A DNA stretch of 64,000 nt from Thermomicrobiales bacterium. GTDB taxonomy: Bacteria; Chloroflexota; Chloroflexia; Thermomicrobiales; UBA6265. The DNA is taken from positions 1 through 64,000 of the forward strand of contig JAMLHN010000023.1 of the NCBI GenBank assembly GCA_023957115.1, written 5' to 3'. How positions within the stretch are numbered: the stretch's first letter is position 1; each line of letters opens with the position of its first letter. Both the position numbers and the translations under genes were made by a program. Positions 9,407 to 18,028 of this stretch are shown in pieces. The notes below the pieces were generated by a model. It was given only the letters and a program-made list of their open reading frames with translations, ran no database searches and was not told the origin of the DNA.

Positions 9407-9436
9407 CCCACACCGGACGACATCGTCCGGTGTGGG
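9407..9436 (+). promoter_or_regulatory. Stem-loop between binding-protein and permease genes
   Basis: CCCACACCGGACG pairs with CGTCCGGTGTGGG around a four-base loop, a 13-bp perfect stem. No run of T follows, so it looks like an RNA-stabilising or partial-termination structure rather than a full terminator. Such hairpins after solute-binding genes commonly give the binding protein a higher mRNA level than the permeases. Confidence 0.6.
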
Positions 9437-9477
9437 CGCCCGTTTCCTGAACGCACCATCGGGAGGCAGAACGAGCT

Positions 9478-10425
9478 ATGAGCTCCAGCGCCGGCTCATT
9501 CCCGCCAGACAACCCCCAATCGTCACCGGAATCGCGTTACGCGGGGCAGCTCCGCGCTTTTCCATGGTTGCTCGTCGCGCCAACGGTCATTCTGCTGATC
9601 GCGCTGACCATCTTTCCACTCATCTACTCGCTCTATATGAGTCTGCACAACTTCACGCTCGGCGGGGCCAAGACCTGGATTGGACTCGACAACTACCGGG
9701 ATCTCCTGAGTGACCGGAGTTTCTGGCGAAAGACCTGGTTCACGCTCCAGATCACCATCTTCGCGGTCGCCATCGAGCTGGTGCTTGGTCTGCTCTGCGC
9801 GCTGGTGCTCAATAAACGCCTGCGCGGCCTGGGCCTGTTGCGCATGATCGTCTACATCCCGATGATGCTTTCTCCGCTGGTGGTGGCGTACTTCTGGCGC
9901 ATCATGCTGGACGGATCGTTTGGCGTCTTCACGTGGTTCGCTCAGGAGCTGGGCTTCGGGAAGCCGCAATGGACGGTCGATCTCACCCTGGCCAAGGCGT
10001 CGATTGTGGCCACCGATGTCTGGCAATGGACCCCGTTCGTCACGCTGCTCATGCTGGCCGGTCTGCAGGCGGTGCATGAAGCCGCCGAGCTGGACAAGGG
10101 CACCCGCTGGATGACCTTCCGCAGCATCACGTTGCCCTATTTGATGACACCTATTCTGATTGCCGTGCTCTTCCGCACCATCGATACGTTCAAGCTCTTC
10201 GAAGCGGTCTACATCATTACCCAGGGCGGTCCCGGCGACCTAACCGAGACGCTTTCGCTCATGGCCTACACCGTAGGTTTCGAGCAGTCGCGTATCGGCA
10301 TGGGCGCGGCCATTTCCTGGTTTGTCGTGGTGGTCATCAATGTGCTGGCGACTTTGCTCATCATGCTGATGGCGCGGTCGCGTCGCGAGTCGGTCATGAT
10401 GGCCGAGGTGGGAGACGACGAATGA
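9478..10425 (+). CDS. Sugar ABC transporter permease (MalF/UgpA type)
   Basis: The 315-residue protein has six predicted membrane helices. The cytoplasmic EAA loop that contacts the ATPase reads EAAELDKGTRWMTFRSITLP (about residues 201-220). It pairs with the following permease to form the membrane channel of a carbohydrate importer. The ATG start follows a GGGAGG-like site, and the gene overlaps the next start by four bases (ATGA at 10422-10425), indicating translational coupling. Confidence 0.92.
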   Translation: MSSSAGSFPPDNPQSSPESRYAGQLRAFPWLLVAPTVILLIALTIFPLIYSLYMSLHNFTLGGAKTWIGLDNYRDLLSDRSFWRKTWFTLQITIFAVAIELVLGLLCALVLNKRLRGLGLLRMIVYIPMMLSPLVVAYFWRIMLDGSFGVFTWFAQELGFGKPQWTVDLTLAKASIVATDVWQWTPFVTLLMLAGLQAVHEAAELDKGTRWMTFRSITLPYLMTPILIAVLFRTIDTFKLFEAVYIITQGGPGDLTETLSLMAYTVGFEQSRIGMGAAISWFVVVVINVLATLLIMLMARSRRESVMMAEVGDDE

Positions 10426-11267
10426 GTGCTGCCATTCCCGCCAATCAGGTGAAGCACCGCGGCCGGCGTTTCGTCTGGTATTTACCGGCGATCCTGATCA
10501 CCGCCGTCTTCGCTTTTCCGCTCTACTGGATCGGCTCGATGGCATTCAAGCCGGCGCGCATCGTGCAGAACTACCCTCCGTCGTTCCGTTTCTCTCCCAC
10601 GCTGGACAATTTCCGGCAGGTCTTCGACTCGACCTATCCAGACGCTATGCGCAACAGCCTGATCATCGCCGTGGGCACTGCGGTTTTCTCGGTCTTCTGC
10701 GCGACCCTGACCGCATACGGGCTTTCGCGGCACAACTTCCGGCGCAAGGACAATCTGCTTTTCTGGATTCTGTCGCTTCGCATGCTCCCCGCGGTGGCAG
10801 TGATCGTGCCGTATTCCCGGATGGTGCGCTGGTTCGATCTGCAGGACACCTACGCGGCCATGATCCTGGTCTATTCGATCTTCAATATCTCCTTCTCGGT
10901 CTGGTTATTGAAAGGCTTCTTCGATGAAATTCCCAAGGAGATGGAGGAGGCCGCGCGCATCGATGGCTATGGTCCCTGGAAGGTTTTCACGGATGTCGCG
11001 GTGCCGCTGGTCATTCCGGGGATCGCTACGGCACTGGTCTTCAGCATCATCTTCTCTATCAACGAGTTTTTGCTGGCCTTCGTGCTCACCCAGCGCGAGG
11101 CGGTTACCGCGCCGGTCGCCCTGACCAATGTCTTCATCACCACGTTTGGCGTGAATTGGGGTGGTCTCAGCGCGGCCGCGATGGTCCTGGTCGCGCCGGT
11201 GATCGTCTTCGCCGTACTCGTGCGCAATCACTTGTTGCGCGGCATGAGCTTCGGGCAGTTGGACTAG
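10422..11267 (+). CDS. Sugar ABC transporter permease (MalG/UgpE type)
   Basis: The 281-residue protein has six predicted membrane helices and the EAA loop EEAARIDGYGPWKVF near residue 174. It is the partner of the preceding MalF-type permease, and its start lies inside that gene's stop region. The C-terminal end HLLRGMSFGQLD is typical of MalG-like permeases. The ATPase gene follows after 3 bp. Confidence 0.92.
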   Translation: MSAAIPANQVKHRGRRFVWYLPAILITAVFAFPLYWIGSMAFKPARIVQNYPPSFRFSPTLDNFRQVFDSTYPDAMRNSLIIAVGTAVFSVFCATLTAYGLSRHNFRRKDNLLFWILSLRMLPAVAVIVPYSRMVRWFDLQDTYAAMILVYSIFNISFSVWLLKGFFDEIPKEMEEAARIDGYGPWKVFTDVAVPLVIPGIATALVFSIIFSINEFLLAFVLTQREAVTAPVALTNVFITTFGVNWGGLSAAAMVLVAPVIVFAVLVRNHLLRGMSFGQLD

Positions 11268-11270
11268 CCG

Positions 11271-12374
11271 ATGGCGACGCTCGTGCTCGACCAGCTCGAT
11301 CTGACCTATCCCGACGGCACCCGGGCGGTGAAATCGGTCGACCTGACCGTCGAAGAGGGTGAGTTCTGCGTCTTTCTCGGTCCGTCGGGATGCGGCAAGA
11401 CGTCGACGCTACGCATGATCGCCGGACTCGAACACCCAACGGGGGGCGAGATCCGTATCGACGGTCGTGTGATCAACAAGCTCTATCCCGGCGAGCGCGA
11501 GATCGCCATGGTCTTCCAGCACTATGCGCTCTATCCGAACAAGACCGTGCGCGATCATTTCGAAATGCCGCTCAAGGCGCTCAGGATGCCAAAGGAGGAG
11601 CGCAATCGCCGTATTGCGGAAACGGCGGAGCTCCTGCACATGACTGAGCTGCTCAACGCCAAACCCCGCCAGCTCTCCGGCGGTCAGGCACAGCGGACCG
11701 CCATCGGCCGCGCACTTATCCGGCGCCCCAAGCTTTTCCTGCTCGACGAGCCACTCACCAGTCTCGATGCCAAGCTGCGGCTGGAAACCCGAACTGCGCT
11801 CAAACGGTTGCAGGAGGACCTTCAGATCACGACGGTCTACGTTACCCACGATCAGGAAGAGGCGCTCAGCCTCGCGGACAAGATCATGGTCATGCACGAC
11901 GGCGAGATTCAGCAGATCGCAACCTCCTACGAGCTGTATGCGAATCCCGTCAACCTCTTCGTCGCTGGATTCATCGGCACCCCGCCGATGAACACGGTTC
12001 CGGCCGATTTCGTCTCCGAGAGGCGCGATGGCATCGTGCGCGCCGAGGCATTCGACCTGCACCTGACCGAACAAGCCGCACATGCCGTTCAGGCGGCCGC
12101 CGGCGACGGCCGGTTGGTCGCCGGGGTTCGCCCGGAGGACCTGATCGTCACCGAACCGGGAGGAGAACGGGAACTGGGGGGCCGCGTCACCGTCATCGAG
12201 CAGCAAGGCGACGAGTGGATCGCAAGCATTGACGTTGCGCCGGGAACGATCTGGAAGGTCCGTACGCCCCGTCTCGATACCGACGAGCTGCAGACCGGCC
12301 AGCGGGTCGGGTTGCGCATTCGTCCCGGACGCCTGCGACTCTTCGATGCCATCAGTGGCGCCGCGGTCTACTAG
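11271..12374 (+). CDS. Sugar ABC transporter ATP-binding protein 1 (MalK/UgpC type)
   Basis: The 367-residue ATPase has Walker A GPSGCGKTS (about residues 38-46), signature LSGGQAQRTAIGRAL (about residue 135), Walker B LFLLDEP and switch His in YVTHDQEEAL. The C-terminal 130 residues form the TOBE/regulatory domain (VAGVRPEDL) of MalK-type proteins. It energises the permease pair encoded upstream. A second, different MalK-type ATPase follows directly, so the complex may use a heterodimer. Confidence 0.92.
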   Translation: MATLVLDQLDLTYPDGTRAVKSVDLTVEEGEFCVFLGPSGCGKTSTLRMIAGLEHPTGGEIRIDGRVINKLYPGEREIAMVFQHYALYPNKTVRDHFEMPLKALRMPKEERNRRIAETAELLHMTELLNAKPRQLSGGQAQRTAIGRALIRRPKLFLLDEPLTSLDAKLRLETRTALKRLQEDLQITTVYVTHDQEEALSLADKIMVMHDGEIQQIATSYELYANPVNLFVAGFIGTPPMNTVPADFVSERRDGIVRAEAFDLHLTEQAAHAVQAAAGDGRLVAGVRPEDLIVTEPGGERELGGRVTVIEQQGDEWIASIDVAPGTIWKVRTPRLDTDELQTGQRVGLRIRPGRLRLFDAISGAAVY

Positions 12375-12382
12375 GGGACAGT

Positions 12383-13486
12383 ATGGCAACAGTGCAACTC
12401 GACCATATCCGAGTCGATTACGATGGAAAGACCGTCGTCCACGACGTCTCGTTTTCGGTCGATGACGGCGAGTTCGCCGTCCTGGTCGGCCCCTCCGGTT
12501 CTGGCAAATCCACGATTCTGCGGACCATTACCGGGTATGCACCGATCGACGCGGGCACGGTTCGGATCGACGGAAAGGACGTGACCTACGCCCCGGTCAG
12601 GGAACGGGACATCGCCATGGTCTTCCAGAATCTTGCGCTCTACCCACACCTAACCGTGCGGCAGAACTGGGAGTTCCCCCTCAAAGCCGCGAAGTTGCCG
12701 AAAGCCGAACAAGCGAAGCGTGTGGACGACGTCGCGCGCATGCTGGAGATGACGCCGTACCTGCATCGCTACCCGCATCAGCTTTCGGGCGGTCAGAAAC
12801 AACGCGTGGCGATGGGCCGAGCGCTGGTGCGCAACCCACAGCTCTTCCTGCTCGACGAGCCGTTGGGCGCCCTCGACGCCAAACTGCGCGTGGAAGCCCG
12901 CTCGGCCTTCAAGACGCTGCAACGCGATCTCGGTATCACGACCATCTATGTCACCCACGATCAGATCGAGGCCCAGGCGCTTGGGACCAAGATCATCGTC
13001 CTGAACGACGGCATCGTGCAGCAGGTGGGTACGCCCGAAACGATCTACGACAATCCGTCCAATCAGTTCGTTGCCGGGCTTTTCGGCTCTCCACCGATGA
13101 ACCTATTCGATGTTGACGTCAGCCGGGACCAAGGGGTTCTCATTGCGCATCGAGCGGAATTTTCGATCGCGTTGCCACCGCATCTGGACATCGAAGGATT
13201 GGGGAGCGGCGCGTCCACTGGAGCAGTGCTCGGTGTGCGGCCGGAATCCCTTCGGCTCCAAGCCCGCCCAGGCGAGGACTCCATCGCCGCGACGGTGTTC
13301 GTGGTGGAGCCGACCGGGCATCAGCTCATTGTCGACGTCAAGATTCAGGATCTCATCGTTCGCGTTCGTGCAGACCGCGGCGAAGAATGGATTGCAACGC
13401 TCACGCCCGACGAAATCGTCCACGTCACATTTGACCGTCGCCGTCTCTTCCTCTTCCATCGATCGAGTGGGGATCGTGTTGCGTAA
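12383..13486 (+). CDS. Sugar ABC transporter ATP-binding protein 2 (MalK/UgpC type)
   Basis: Also 367 residues: Walker A GPSGSGKST, signature LSGGQKQRVAMGRAL, Walker B LFLLDEPLGALD, switch YVTHDQIEAQ, and a C-terminal TOBE domain (GVRPESLRL). It starts 8 bp after the first ATPase gene, which it resembles throughout, so the pair came from duplication. Both keep all nucleotide-binding motifs, so neither appears degenerate. It is the last gene of the sugar operon. Confidence 0.92.
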   Translation: MATVQLDHIRVDYDGKTVVHDVSFSVDDGEFAVLVGPSGSGKSTILRTITGYAPIDAGTVRIDGKDVTYAPVRERDIAMVFQNLALYPHLTVRQNWEFPLKAAKLPKAEQAKRVDDVARMLEMTPYLHRYPHQLSGGQKQRVAMGRALVRNPQLFLLDEPLGALDAKLRVEARSAFKTLQRDLGITTIYVTHDQIEAQALGTKIIVLNDGIVQQVGTPETIYDNPSNQFVAGLFGSPPMNLFDVDVSRDQGVLIAHRAEFSIALPPHLDIEGLGSGASTGAVLGVRPESLRLQARPGEDSIAATVFVVEPTGHQLIVDVKIQDLIVRVRADRGEEWIATLTPDEIVHVTFDRRRLFLFHRSSGDRVA

Positions 13487-13570
13487 CGCCGTGTCATTCG
13501 CGGATACGGCTCGGCATTTTCGTCTGGAACGGTTCGGATCTTCGCGCGAATGCCCGCTTGGACGGGCTTC

Positions 13571-13675
13571 CCCAAGGTTGAAATCTTGGGCCAACACTCC
13601 TTTTTGTGCGTACGTACGCACCGGAACGACGCGATTCTCGGTAAACGTCCAGGCATCGTTGTCCGAACGTATCTG
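13571..13675. repeat. Structured intergenic repeat, copy A
   Basis: Begins with the hairpin CCCAAGGTTGAAATCTTGGG (13571-13590), then the perfect palindrome TGCGTACGTACGCA (13607-13620), then a conserved tail ending in GTTGTCCGAAC (13658-13668). The same order of hairpin, GCGTACGTACGC core and GTCCGAAC tail recurs at 17779-17874. Two of the nine stem positions differ between copies and keep pairing, including a G-C to C-G swap, which suggests the fold is conserved. Copy A lacks the left arm seen in copy B. It fills the gap between the sugar operon and the convergent Dyp gene. Confidence 0.7.
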
Positions 13676-13731
13676 CACGCCGCTCCAGCCGGTGCCAACG
13701 AAAACGAGGCGGCTCGAGCACGGTCCGGCGG

Positions 13732-14709
13732 TCATGGCGCCGGGTTTCTTGCTTCTCGATTCGGCGCCGGTGGGGGATTTTCGAGAAAGTCGATCGTTGG
13801 CACGGCAAAGAACGTTCCGGTTACCGGGGTAGAGACGTCGAGAATGCGGTCGTAGCTCCCCGGCGGGCTGCCGACGAACATCCGCTGCAGCATCTGCTCG
13901 ATGATCGACGGGTCGGCGGCGTATCCGATGTAGTAGGTGCCGTACTCGCGTGTGCCGACATGACCGAACGGCATATTGTCACGTACGATGTCGTGCTCGA
14001 CGCCTTCGGCATCGACGATGGTATTCAGCGTGACATGCGATGGTCCGGCGTCGTCCAGCTCGACATCGTCGAGTTTGGTCCGACCGATGATTTTTTCCTG
14101 CTCCTCGACGGGAATCGCATTCCAACGATCGAGGTCATGAAGATATTTCTGAACGATCACGTAGCTTCCGCCACAGAAGAATGGATCGTCGTTTCCGACG
14201 ATGACCGCGTTGACGGCATCGGAGCCCGTTGGATTTTCGGTGCCATCGACGAATCCGAGCAGATCGCGCGCGTCGAAATAGCGAAATCCATGCACTTCGT
14301 CGACCACATCGACCGCGCCTTCGAGGCGGCCCGCGATCAATGCAGCCAGGGCGAAGCAGAGATCGGCGCGCAGCGCTCGAATATGAAAGAGTAGATCTCC
14401 GGGCGTGGCTGGCGCGTTGTGCTTCGCGCCGGTGATTGGTTGGAAGGGATGAAGGTGAGGAGGGCGCGGACCGCTGTAGAGTCGGTCCCACGCGTCTGAG
14501 CCGATCCCGACAACCGACACGAGGAAGTCATCAGCCGCCCGGAACCCGACGGAGCGTTGCAAACCGCCCAGATCGGCCAGGAGATCGCGAACCGTCGATT
14601 CACCGCCGGGTCGGATGGTCATCACCAGGAACATTGCGGATGGTGTCAGCGGCGTGAGGATTGGTTGCGAATGCACGTCATTGCACGACGACGGATTCGA
14701 TGGTGACAC
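13732..14709 (-). CDS. Dyp-type heme peroxidase
   Basis: The 325-residue protein has the family signature GFVDGTENP (about residues 157-165), with the distal catalytic Asp of GxxDG, and ends in the ferredoxin-like half with GTYYIGYAADP and the FFAVPTIDFLEN terminus. It oxidises organic donors with H2O2 using heme. GTG 14709 was chosen because GGGAG lies six bases upstream and the protein then begins shortly before the conserved PILTPLTPSAMFL start; a longer in-frame ATG at 14787 would add 26 unrelated residues. The C-terminus lacks an encapsulin-type targeting tail, and no encapsulin gene is nearby. Confidence 0.92.
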   Translation of the reverse strand: MSPSNPSSCNDVHSQPILTPLTPSAMFLVMTIRPGGESTVRDLLADLGGLQRSVGFRAADDFLVSVVGIGSDAWDRLYSGPRPPHLHPFQPITGAKHNAPATPGDLLFHIRALRADLCFALAALIAGRLEGAVDVVDEVHGFRYFDARDLLGFVDGTENPTGSDAVNAVIVGNDDPFFCGGSYVIVQKYLHDLDRWNAIPVEEQEKIIGRTKLDDVELDDAGPSHVTLNTIVDAEGVEHDIVRDNMPFGHVGTREYGTYYIGYAADPSIIEQMLQRMFVGSPPGSYDRILDVSTPVTGTFFAVPTIDFLENPPPAPNREARNPAP

Positions 14710-14886
14710 GGGCAGCTCCCAGCGTAGAAATCCCCAAAGGTCGTGCCAGAGGATAACAATTCGACTGTGGCGGCGAATAGCAACCACCGGTGGAGGTGCA
14801 GTTGCGCTGCGATCGGCGCGCGAGGCTGGAGAATGCCCGACCGTTCACTGGCAGCTTCCAACGGTGAATGCTGACCGGGGAGTCAA

Positions 14887-14913
14887 GAACAGGCGGCGCC
14901 ATGCCGCCTGTTC
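14887..14913 (-). terminator. Rho-independent-like hairpin downstream of the methyltransferase gene
   Basis: GAACAGGCGGC pairs perfectly over 11 bp with GCCGCCTGTTC around a 5-base loop, about 50 bp past the methyltransferase stop and before the Dyp gene on the same strand. The T tract on the minus strand is poor (TTCTTGACT), so it may end transcription only partly. Confidence 0.6.
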
Positions 14914-14961
14914 ATTACGTGAGCCATCCGTATTGAAATGGATCGATCCCCTTGGCGGGGT

Positions 14962-15747
14962 CTACCGAACTGCGAGCAGGATTCGGTTGTCGTACCGTTG
15001 CCAAATGGTGCCGACCTCGCTGAACCCTGCCGCTTGGAGCCCGGCCACGTGCAGATCGAACGCCGGCGGTTGCTCGACGTGTTTTCTGGTGTCGTGGACG
15101 GCAAATCTCCGGGTTCGCTCGTTGAGCACGGGGGACAGTCCCGGTTCGGCGCGCAGCGCATTCCACCATGTGTCCCAGTCCTCCTGGCCGTTGAGCTCGA
15201 AGGCGCTTTGCATATCGAGTGCGCGGCGGGTTTCCCCCAGCTTGCGGAGTACTGGGAGCTGGGCGGCGAACGACATATTGTCACCGTTCAGAAAGACACC
15301 GCCTGGACGAATCAGGCTGCCCAGCTCGCTGTAGACGCGGACGAGCTCCGGCGCGGTCAACCAATGGAGTGCTGTGGTGCTCAGCACCGCGTCGACCCGA
15401 TCTGTCCCCAAACCGGCGACCCATTCAGGGGAACTGAGGTTGGCTTCGACCCAGGAGAGACGTCCGCCCCCGTCCCCGAGTACGGACCGGCCCATGAGGA
15501 GGAGCAGCGGGTCATAGTCGACCGCGATACAGCGGGCTTGTGGAAAGCGTTGCAGAATGCGCTGGCTGATCGAGCCCGGGCCGCAAGCGAGATCGATGGC
15601 CGTGAAGTTGGGCGGCAAGAGCTGTTCGAGGACGTCGAACATCATGGTGAAGCGGTCTTCGCGATCGGGGAGATAGCCCGTCTGTTGCGCGTCCCAGCGA
15701 TCGAGCCAGTGCTTCCAGTCGATGTGTTCCAGTGTTGTGTTGCTCAT
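14962..15747 (-). CDS. SAM-dependent class I methyltransferase
   Basis: The 261-residue protein contains the SAM-binding motif I AIDLACGPGSIS (about residues 49-60), the acidic end of strand 2 in CIAVDYDPLLL and motif IV DAVLSTTALHWL, as in UbiE/trans-aconitate-like methyltransferases. The substrate is not evident. ATG 15747 has AGGAG about ten bases upstream. The gene is divergent from the aldehyde dehydrogenase gene across a 371-bp gap that holds a 15-bp palindrome. Confidence 0.85.
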   Translation of the reverse strand: MSNTTLEHIDWKHWLDRWDAQQTGYLPDREDRFTMMFDVLEQLLPPNFTAIDLACGPGSISQRILQRFPQARCIAVDYDPLLLLMGRSVLGDGGGRLSWVEANLSSPEWVAGLGTDRVDAVLSTTALHWLTAPELVRVYSELGSLIRPGGVFLNGDNMSFAAQLPVLRKLGETRRALDMQSAFELNGQEDWDTWWNALRAEPGLSPVLNERTRRFAVHDTRKHVEQPPAFDLHVAGLQAAGFSEVGTIWQRYDNRILLAVR

Positions 15748-16118
15748 CGATCGGGTCTCCTCTACGGATATGAAAATTCTGCGGCGCCGTGCCGGTAGAC
15801 AGTTGCAGTTTTGATACAATGTATCACTACCTGAATCCCGATGTTGGTGACACTGGCGCGGCCGGTCTGGTTGCGCCGCCGCGGGCGTCTCGCTCGACGT
15901 TTGGGTTGGATTGAGCTCGCAGCTCACCGGCTCGCGCCATCGACTGAGGTGATCGTCGAAGCGTCCTCCTGCCTGGCATTCCTGAAATCGTGTCAAGATT
16001 CGTCAATCGGAGCACGGGTCCGGCTGGTGCGGTCGCGCCTGCCGGATTGCCTTGTGCAATTTCGTTGGACGCCGTTCGAGCGTGAGCGGTCGAGTATCGA
16101 GAAGGTGGGGATGACAGC
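15748..16118. other. 371-bp divergent intergenic region with operator-like palindrome
   Basis: Between the methyltransferase (minus) and aldehyde dehydrogenase (plus) starts. The only clear element is the palindrome at 15812-15826. Base composition is coding-like, but no frame gives a recognisable protein, and I see no convincing sigma-70 promoter for the plus strand. Confidence 0.5.
15812..15826. promoter_or_regulatory. Operator-like perfect palindrome TGATACAATGTATCA
   Basis: A perfect 7-1-7 inverted repeat in an AT-rich patch, 65 bp upstream of the methyltransferase start. The size and symmetry match operators of TetR-type dimers. No TetR gene is nearby, so the regulator is unknown. Confidence 0.5.
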
Positions 16119-17603
16119 GTGGCGGACCACTTCAAGAATCTGATCAATGGCAAATGGGTCGATGCGAAGAGCGGCAAGACGTTCGAGCGGAGGAACCCAG
16201 CCAACGGCGAGCTGGTGGCGGAGTACACCAAGAGCGATGCGAGCGACGTCGATGCGGCTGTTGCGGCGGCCAGCGAAGCGTTCAAATCCTGGCGGCTCTA
16301 TCCGGCTCCCAAGCGCGGCGAGCTGCTCTACACGGCGGCGCAGATTCTGAACGAACGCAAGGAGCAATTCGCGCGTGAGATGACGGAGGAGATGGGGAAG
16401 GTCATCTCCGAGGCGCGTGGCGACGTTCAGGAAGCGATCGATATGACCTTCTACATGGCCGGCGAGGGACGCCGTCTGTACGGTCAAACGACGCCGTCGG
16501 AGCTGCCGAACAAGTTCAATATGTCGGTGCGGAAGCCGTTGGGTGTGGCGGGCATCATCACGCCGTGGAACTTCCCGATGGCCATTCCGTCGTGGAAGAT
16601 GACACCGGCGCTGATTGCGGGGAATACGATCGTCTTCAAACCGGCGTCGTTCACCCCACGCATGGCGGTCCGTTGGGTCGAGATCTTGCAGGAAGCCGGT
16701 CTTCCTGACGGTGTGGTCAATCTGGTGATCGGCGGCGGCGAGGACGTCGGCAATGCGATCGTCGATCATCCGGATGTGCCGCTCATTTCATTCACCGGTT
16801 CGACCGATACCGGGGTCAGGCTGGCAGCTCGCGCGGCTGCGTTGAACAAGCGGGTTGCCCTGGAAATGGGTGGCAAGAACGCCGTCATCGTGTTGGACGA
16901 CGCCGACCTGGAGCTGGCGGTCGACGGAATTCTCTGGAGCGCATTTGGCACTTCCGGGCAGCGGTGCACGGCTGCCAGCCGGGTCATCGTCCAGCGTGGC
17001 GCGCAACGCGAGCTGGTCGAGCGTCTGGTGGCGCGGGCCGGTGGAATGCGGTTGGGCGATGGTCTGGATGAGACGGTGCAGATTGGGCCGGTTGTCAGCA
17101 AGGGGCAATTGGAGACGATTCACACCTACGTGCAGGTGGGCCAGCAGGAAGGCGCGCGCCTGGCGGCTGGTGGCGGAATTGCCACTGCGGGCGATCTCGG
17201 CAAGGGCTTCTTCCATGAGCCGACGATTTTCGATAATGTCGGTCGTTCCATGCGGATTGCCAACGAGGAGATCTTTGGTCCGGTGACATCGATCGTACCG
17301 GTCGATTCACTCGATGAGGCCATCGATGTCGCCAATAGCGTTGCGTACGGGTTGTCCGCGTCGATCTTCACGCAGGACATCAACAATGCCTACCGGGCGA
17401 TGCAGGATATCTTCACCGGGATCCTCTACGTGAATGCCGGCACGACCGGCGCAGAGATTCATCTCCCGTTCGGTGGAACGAAGGCGACTGGCAACGGACA
17501 CCGCGAAGCCGGGACCGCGACGCTGGACTTCTACACCGAGTGGCAGAGCATCTATGTCGACTTCAGCGGCCGCCTCCAACGCGCGCAGATCGACAATCAA
17601 TAG
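16119..17603 (+). CDS. NAD(P)-dependent aldehyde dehydrogenase
   Basis: The 494-residue protein has the cofactor-site motif ITPWNFP (about residues 147-153), the catalytic Glu in LEMGGKN (about residue 249) and the catalytic Cys in SGQRCTAA (about residue 284). The C-terminal stretch HLPFGGTKATGNGHREAG resembles semialdehyde dehydrogenases of the 2,5-dioxovalerate/aminoadipate semialdehyde type. It oxidises an aldehyde to the acid. The start is GTG after GGTGGGG. Its stop codon overlaps the first unit of a heptanucleotide array. The substrate remains open. Confidence 0.9.
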   Translation: MADHFKNLINGKWVDAKSGKTFERRNPANGELVAEYTKSDASDVDAAVAAASEAFKSWRLYPAPKRGELLYTAAQILNERKEQFAREMTEEMGKVISEARGDVQEAIDMTFYMAGEGRRLYGQTTPSELPNKFNMSVRKPLGVAGIITPWNFPMAIPSWKMTPALIAGNTIVFKPASFTPRMAVRWVEILQEAGLPDGVVNLVIGGGEDVGNAIVDHPDVPLISFTGSTDTGVRLAARAAALNKRVALEMGGKNAVIVLDDADLELAVDGILWSAFGTSGQRCTAASRVIVQRGAQRELVERLVARAGGMRLGDGLDETVQIGPVVSKGQLETIHTYVQVGQQEGARLAAGGGIATAGDLGKGFFHEPTIFDNVGRSMRIANEEIFGPVTSIVPVDSLDEAIDVANSVAYGLSASIFTQDINNAYRAMQDIFTGILYVNAGTTGAEIHLPFGGTKATGNGHREAGTATLDFYTEWQSIYVDFSGRLQRAQIDNQ

Positions 17604-17657
17604 TTGGGAGTTGGGAGTTGGGAGTTGGGAGTTGGGAGTTGGGAGTTGGGAGTTGGG
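17602..17657. repeat. Heptanucleotide tandem array, eight exact copies of AGTTGGG
   Basis: Eight perfect head-to-tail copies begin inside the TAG stop of the aldehyde dehydrogenase gene. Short relics on the other strand (CCCAACTCC) lie at about 18044, 26040 and 27056. It resembles the short tandemly repeated heptamers described in cyanobacteria. Confidence 0.95.
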
Positions 17658-17735
17658 AACGAGAGCTTGCCTGGGGATTGAACTCCCCAGCAAATGAGTC
17701 TGGACAACGAACGCTGGATGCGCAGGACAAGCGAT

Positions 17736-17874
17736 GCCGTTCTGTTGCGTAGGTACGCACCAAGGGAGGACTCGATTCCCCAACGTTGAAACGCTGGGCT
17801 AAGACTCCTTCCATGCGTACGTACGCGACAGAACGGCTTGGTTCTCTGTGAAAGTCCAGAGCTCGTCGTCCGAA
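17736..17874. repeat. Long palindromic repeat element, copy B
   Basis: A large imperfect inverted repeat centred on the hairpin CCCAACGTTGAAACGCTGGG (17779-17798). The left arm GCCGTTCTGT (17736-17745) and GCGTAGGTACGC (17747-17758) mirror the right arm GCGTACGTACGC (17815-17826) and ACAGAACGGC (17828-17837). Weaker pairing extends outward to about 17700 and 17880. The core plus right arm aligns with copy A at 13571-13675. It could fold as a long RNA hairpin if transcribed, or form a cruciform, or be a miniature mobile element. Confidence 0.75.
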
Positions 17875-18000
17875 CTTGCCTGCGTCACCCTAGGCCAGTG
17901 TTTCAACGTTGGAAATGTAACTCGATGACTGCCTCCGACCGCGCTGGATTCGCCGGGAATCCGTCGGTTCATGCCCTGACATCAGCTCCCCGGATCGTCG

Positions 18001-18028
18001 CAGGACCCAGGGCTCAGGACGCAGGACA
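18001..18028. repeat. Degenerate heptanucleotide array, four CAGGACN units
   Basis: CAGGACC, CAGGGCT, CAGGACG and CAGGACA run head to tail without gaps, directly before the 3' end of the Rrf2 gene. Confidence 0.7.

Noticed and set aside
13732-14709. Dyp peroxidase as encapsulin cargo
   Set aside because: The C-terminus lacks a targeting peptide and no encapsulin gene is adjacent.
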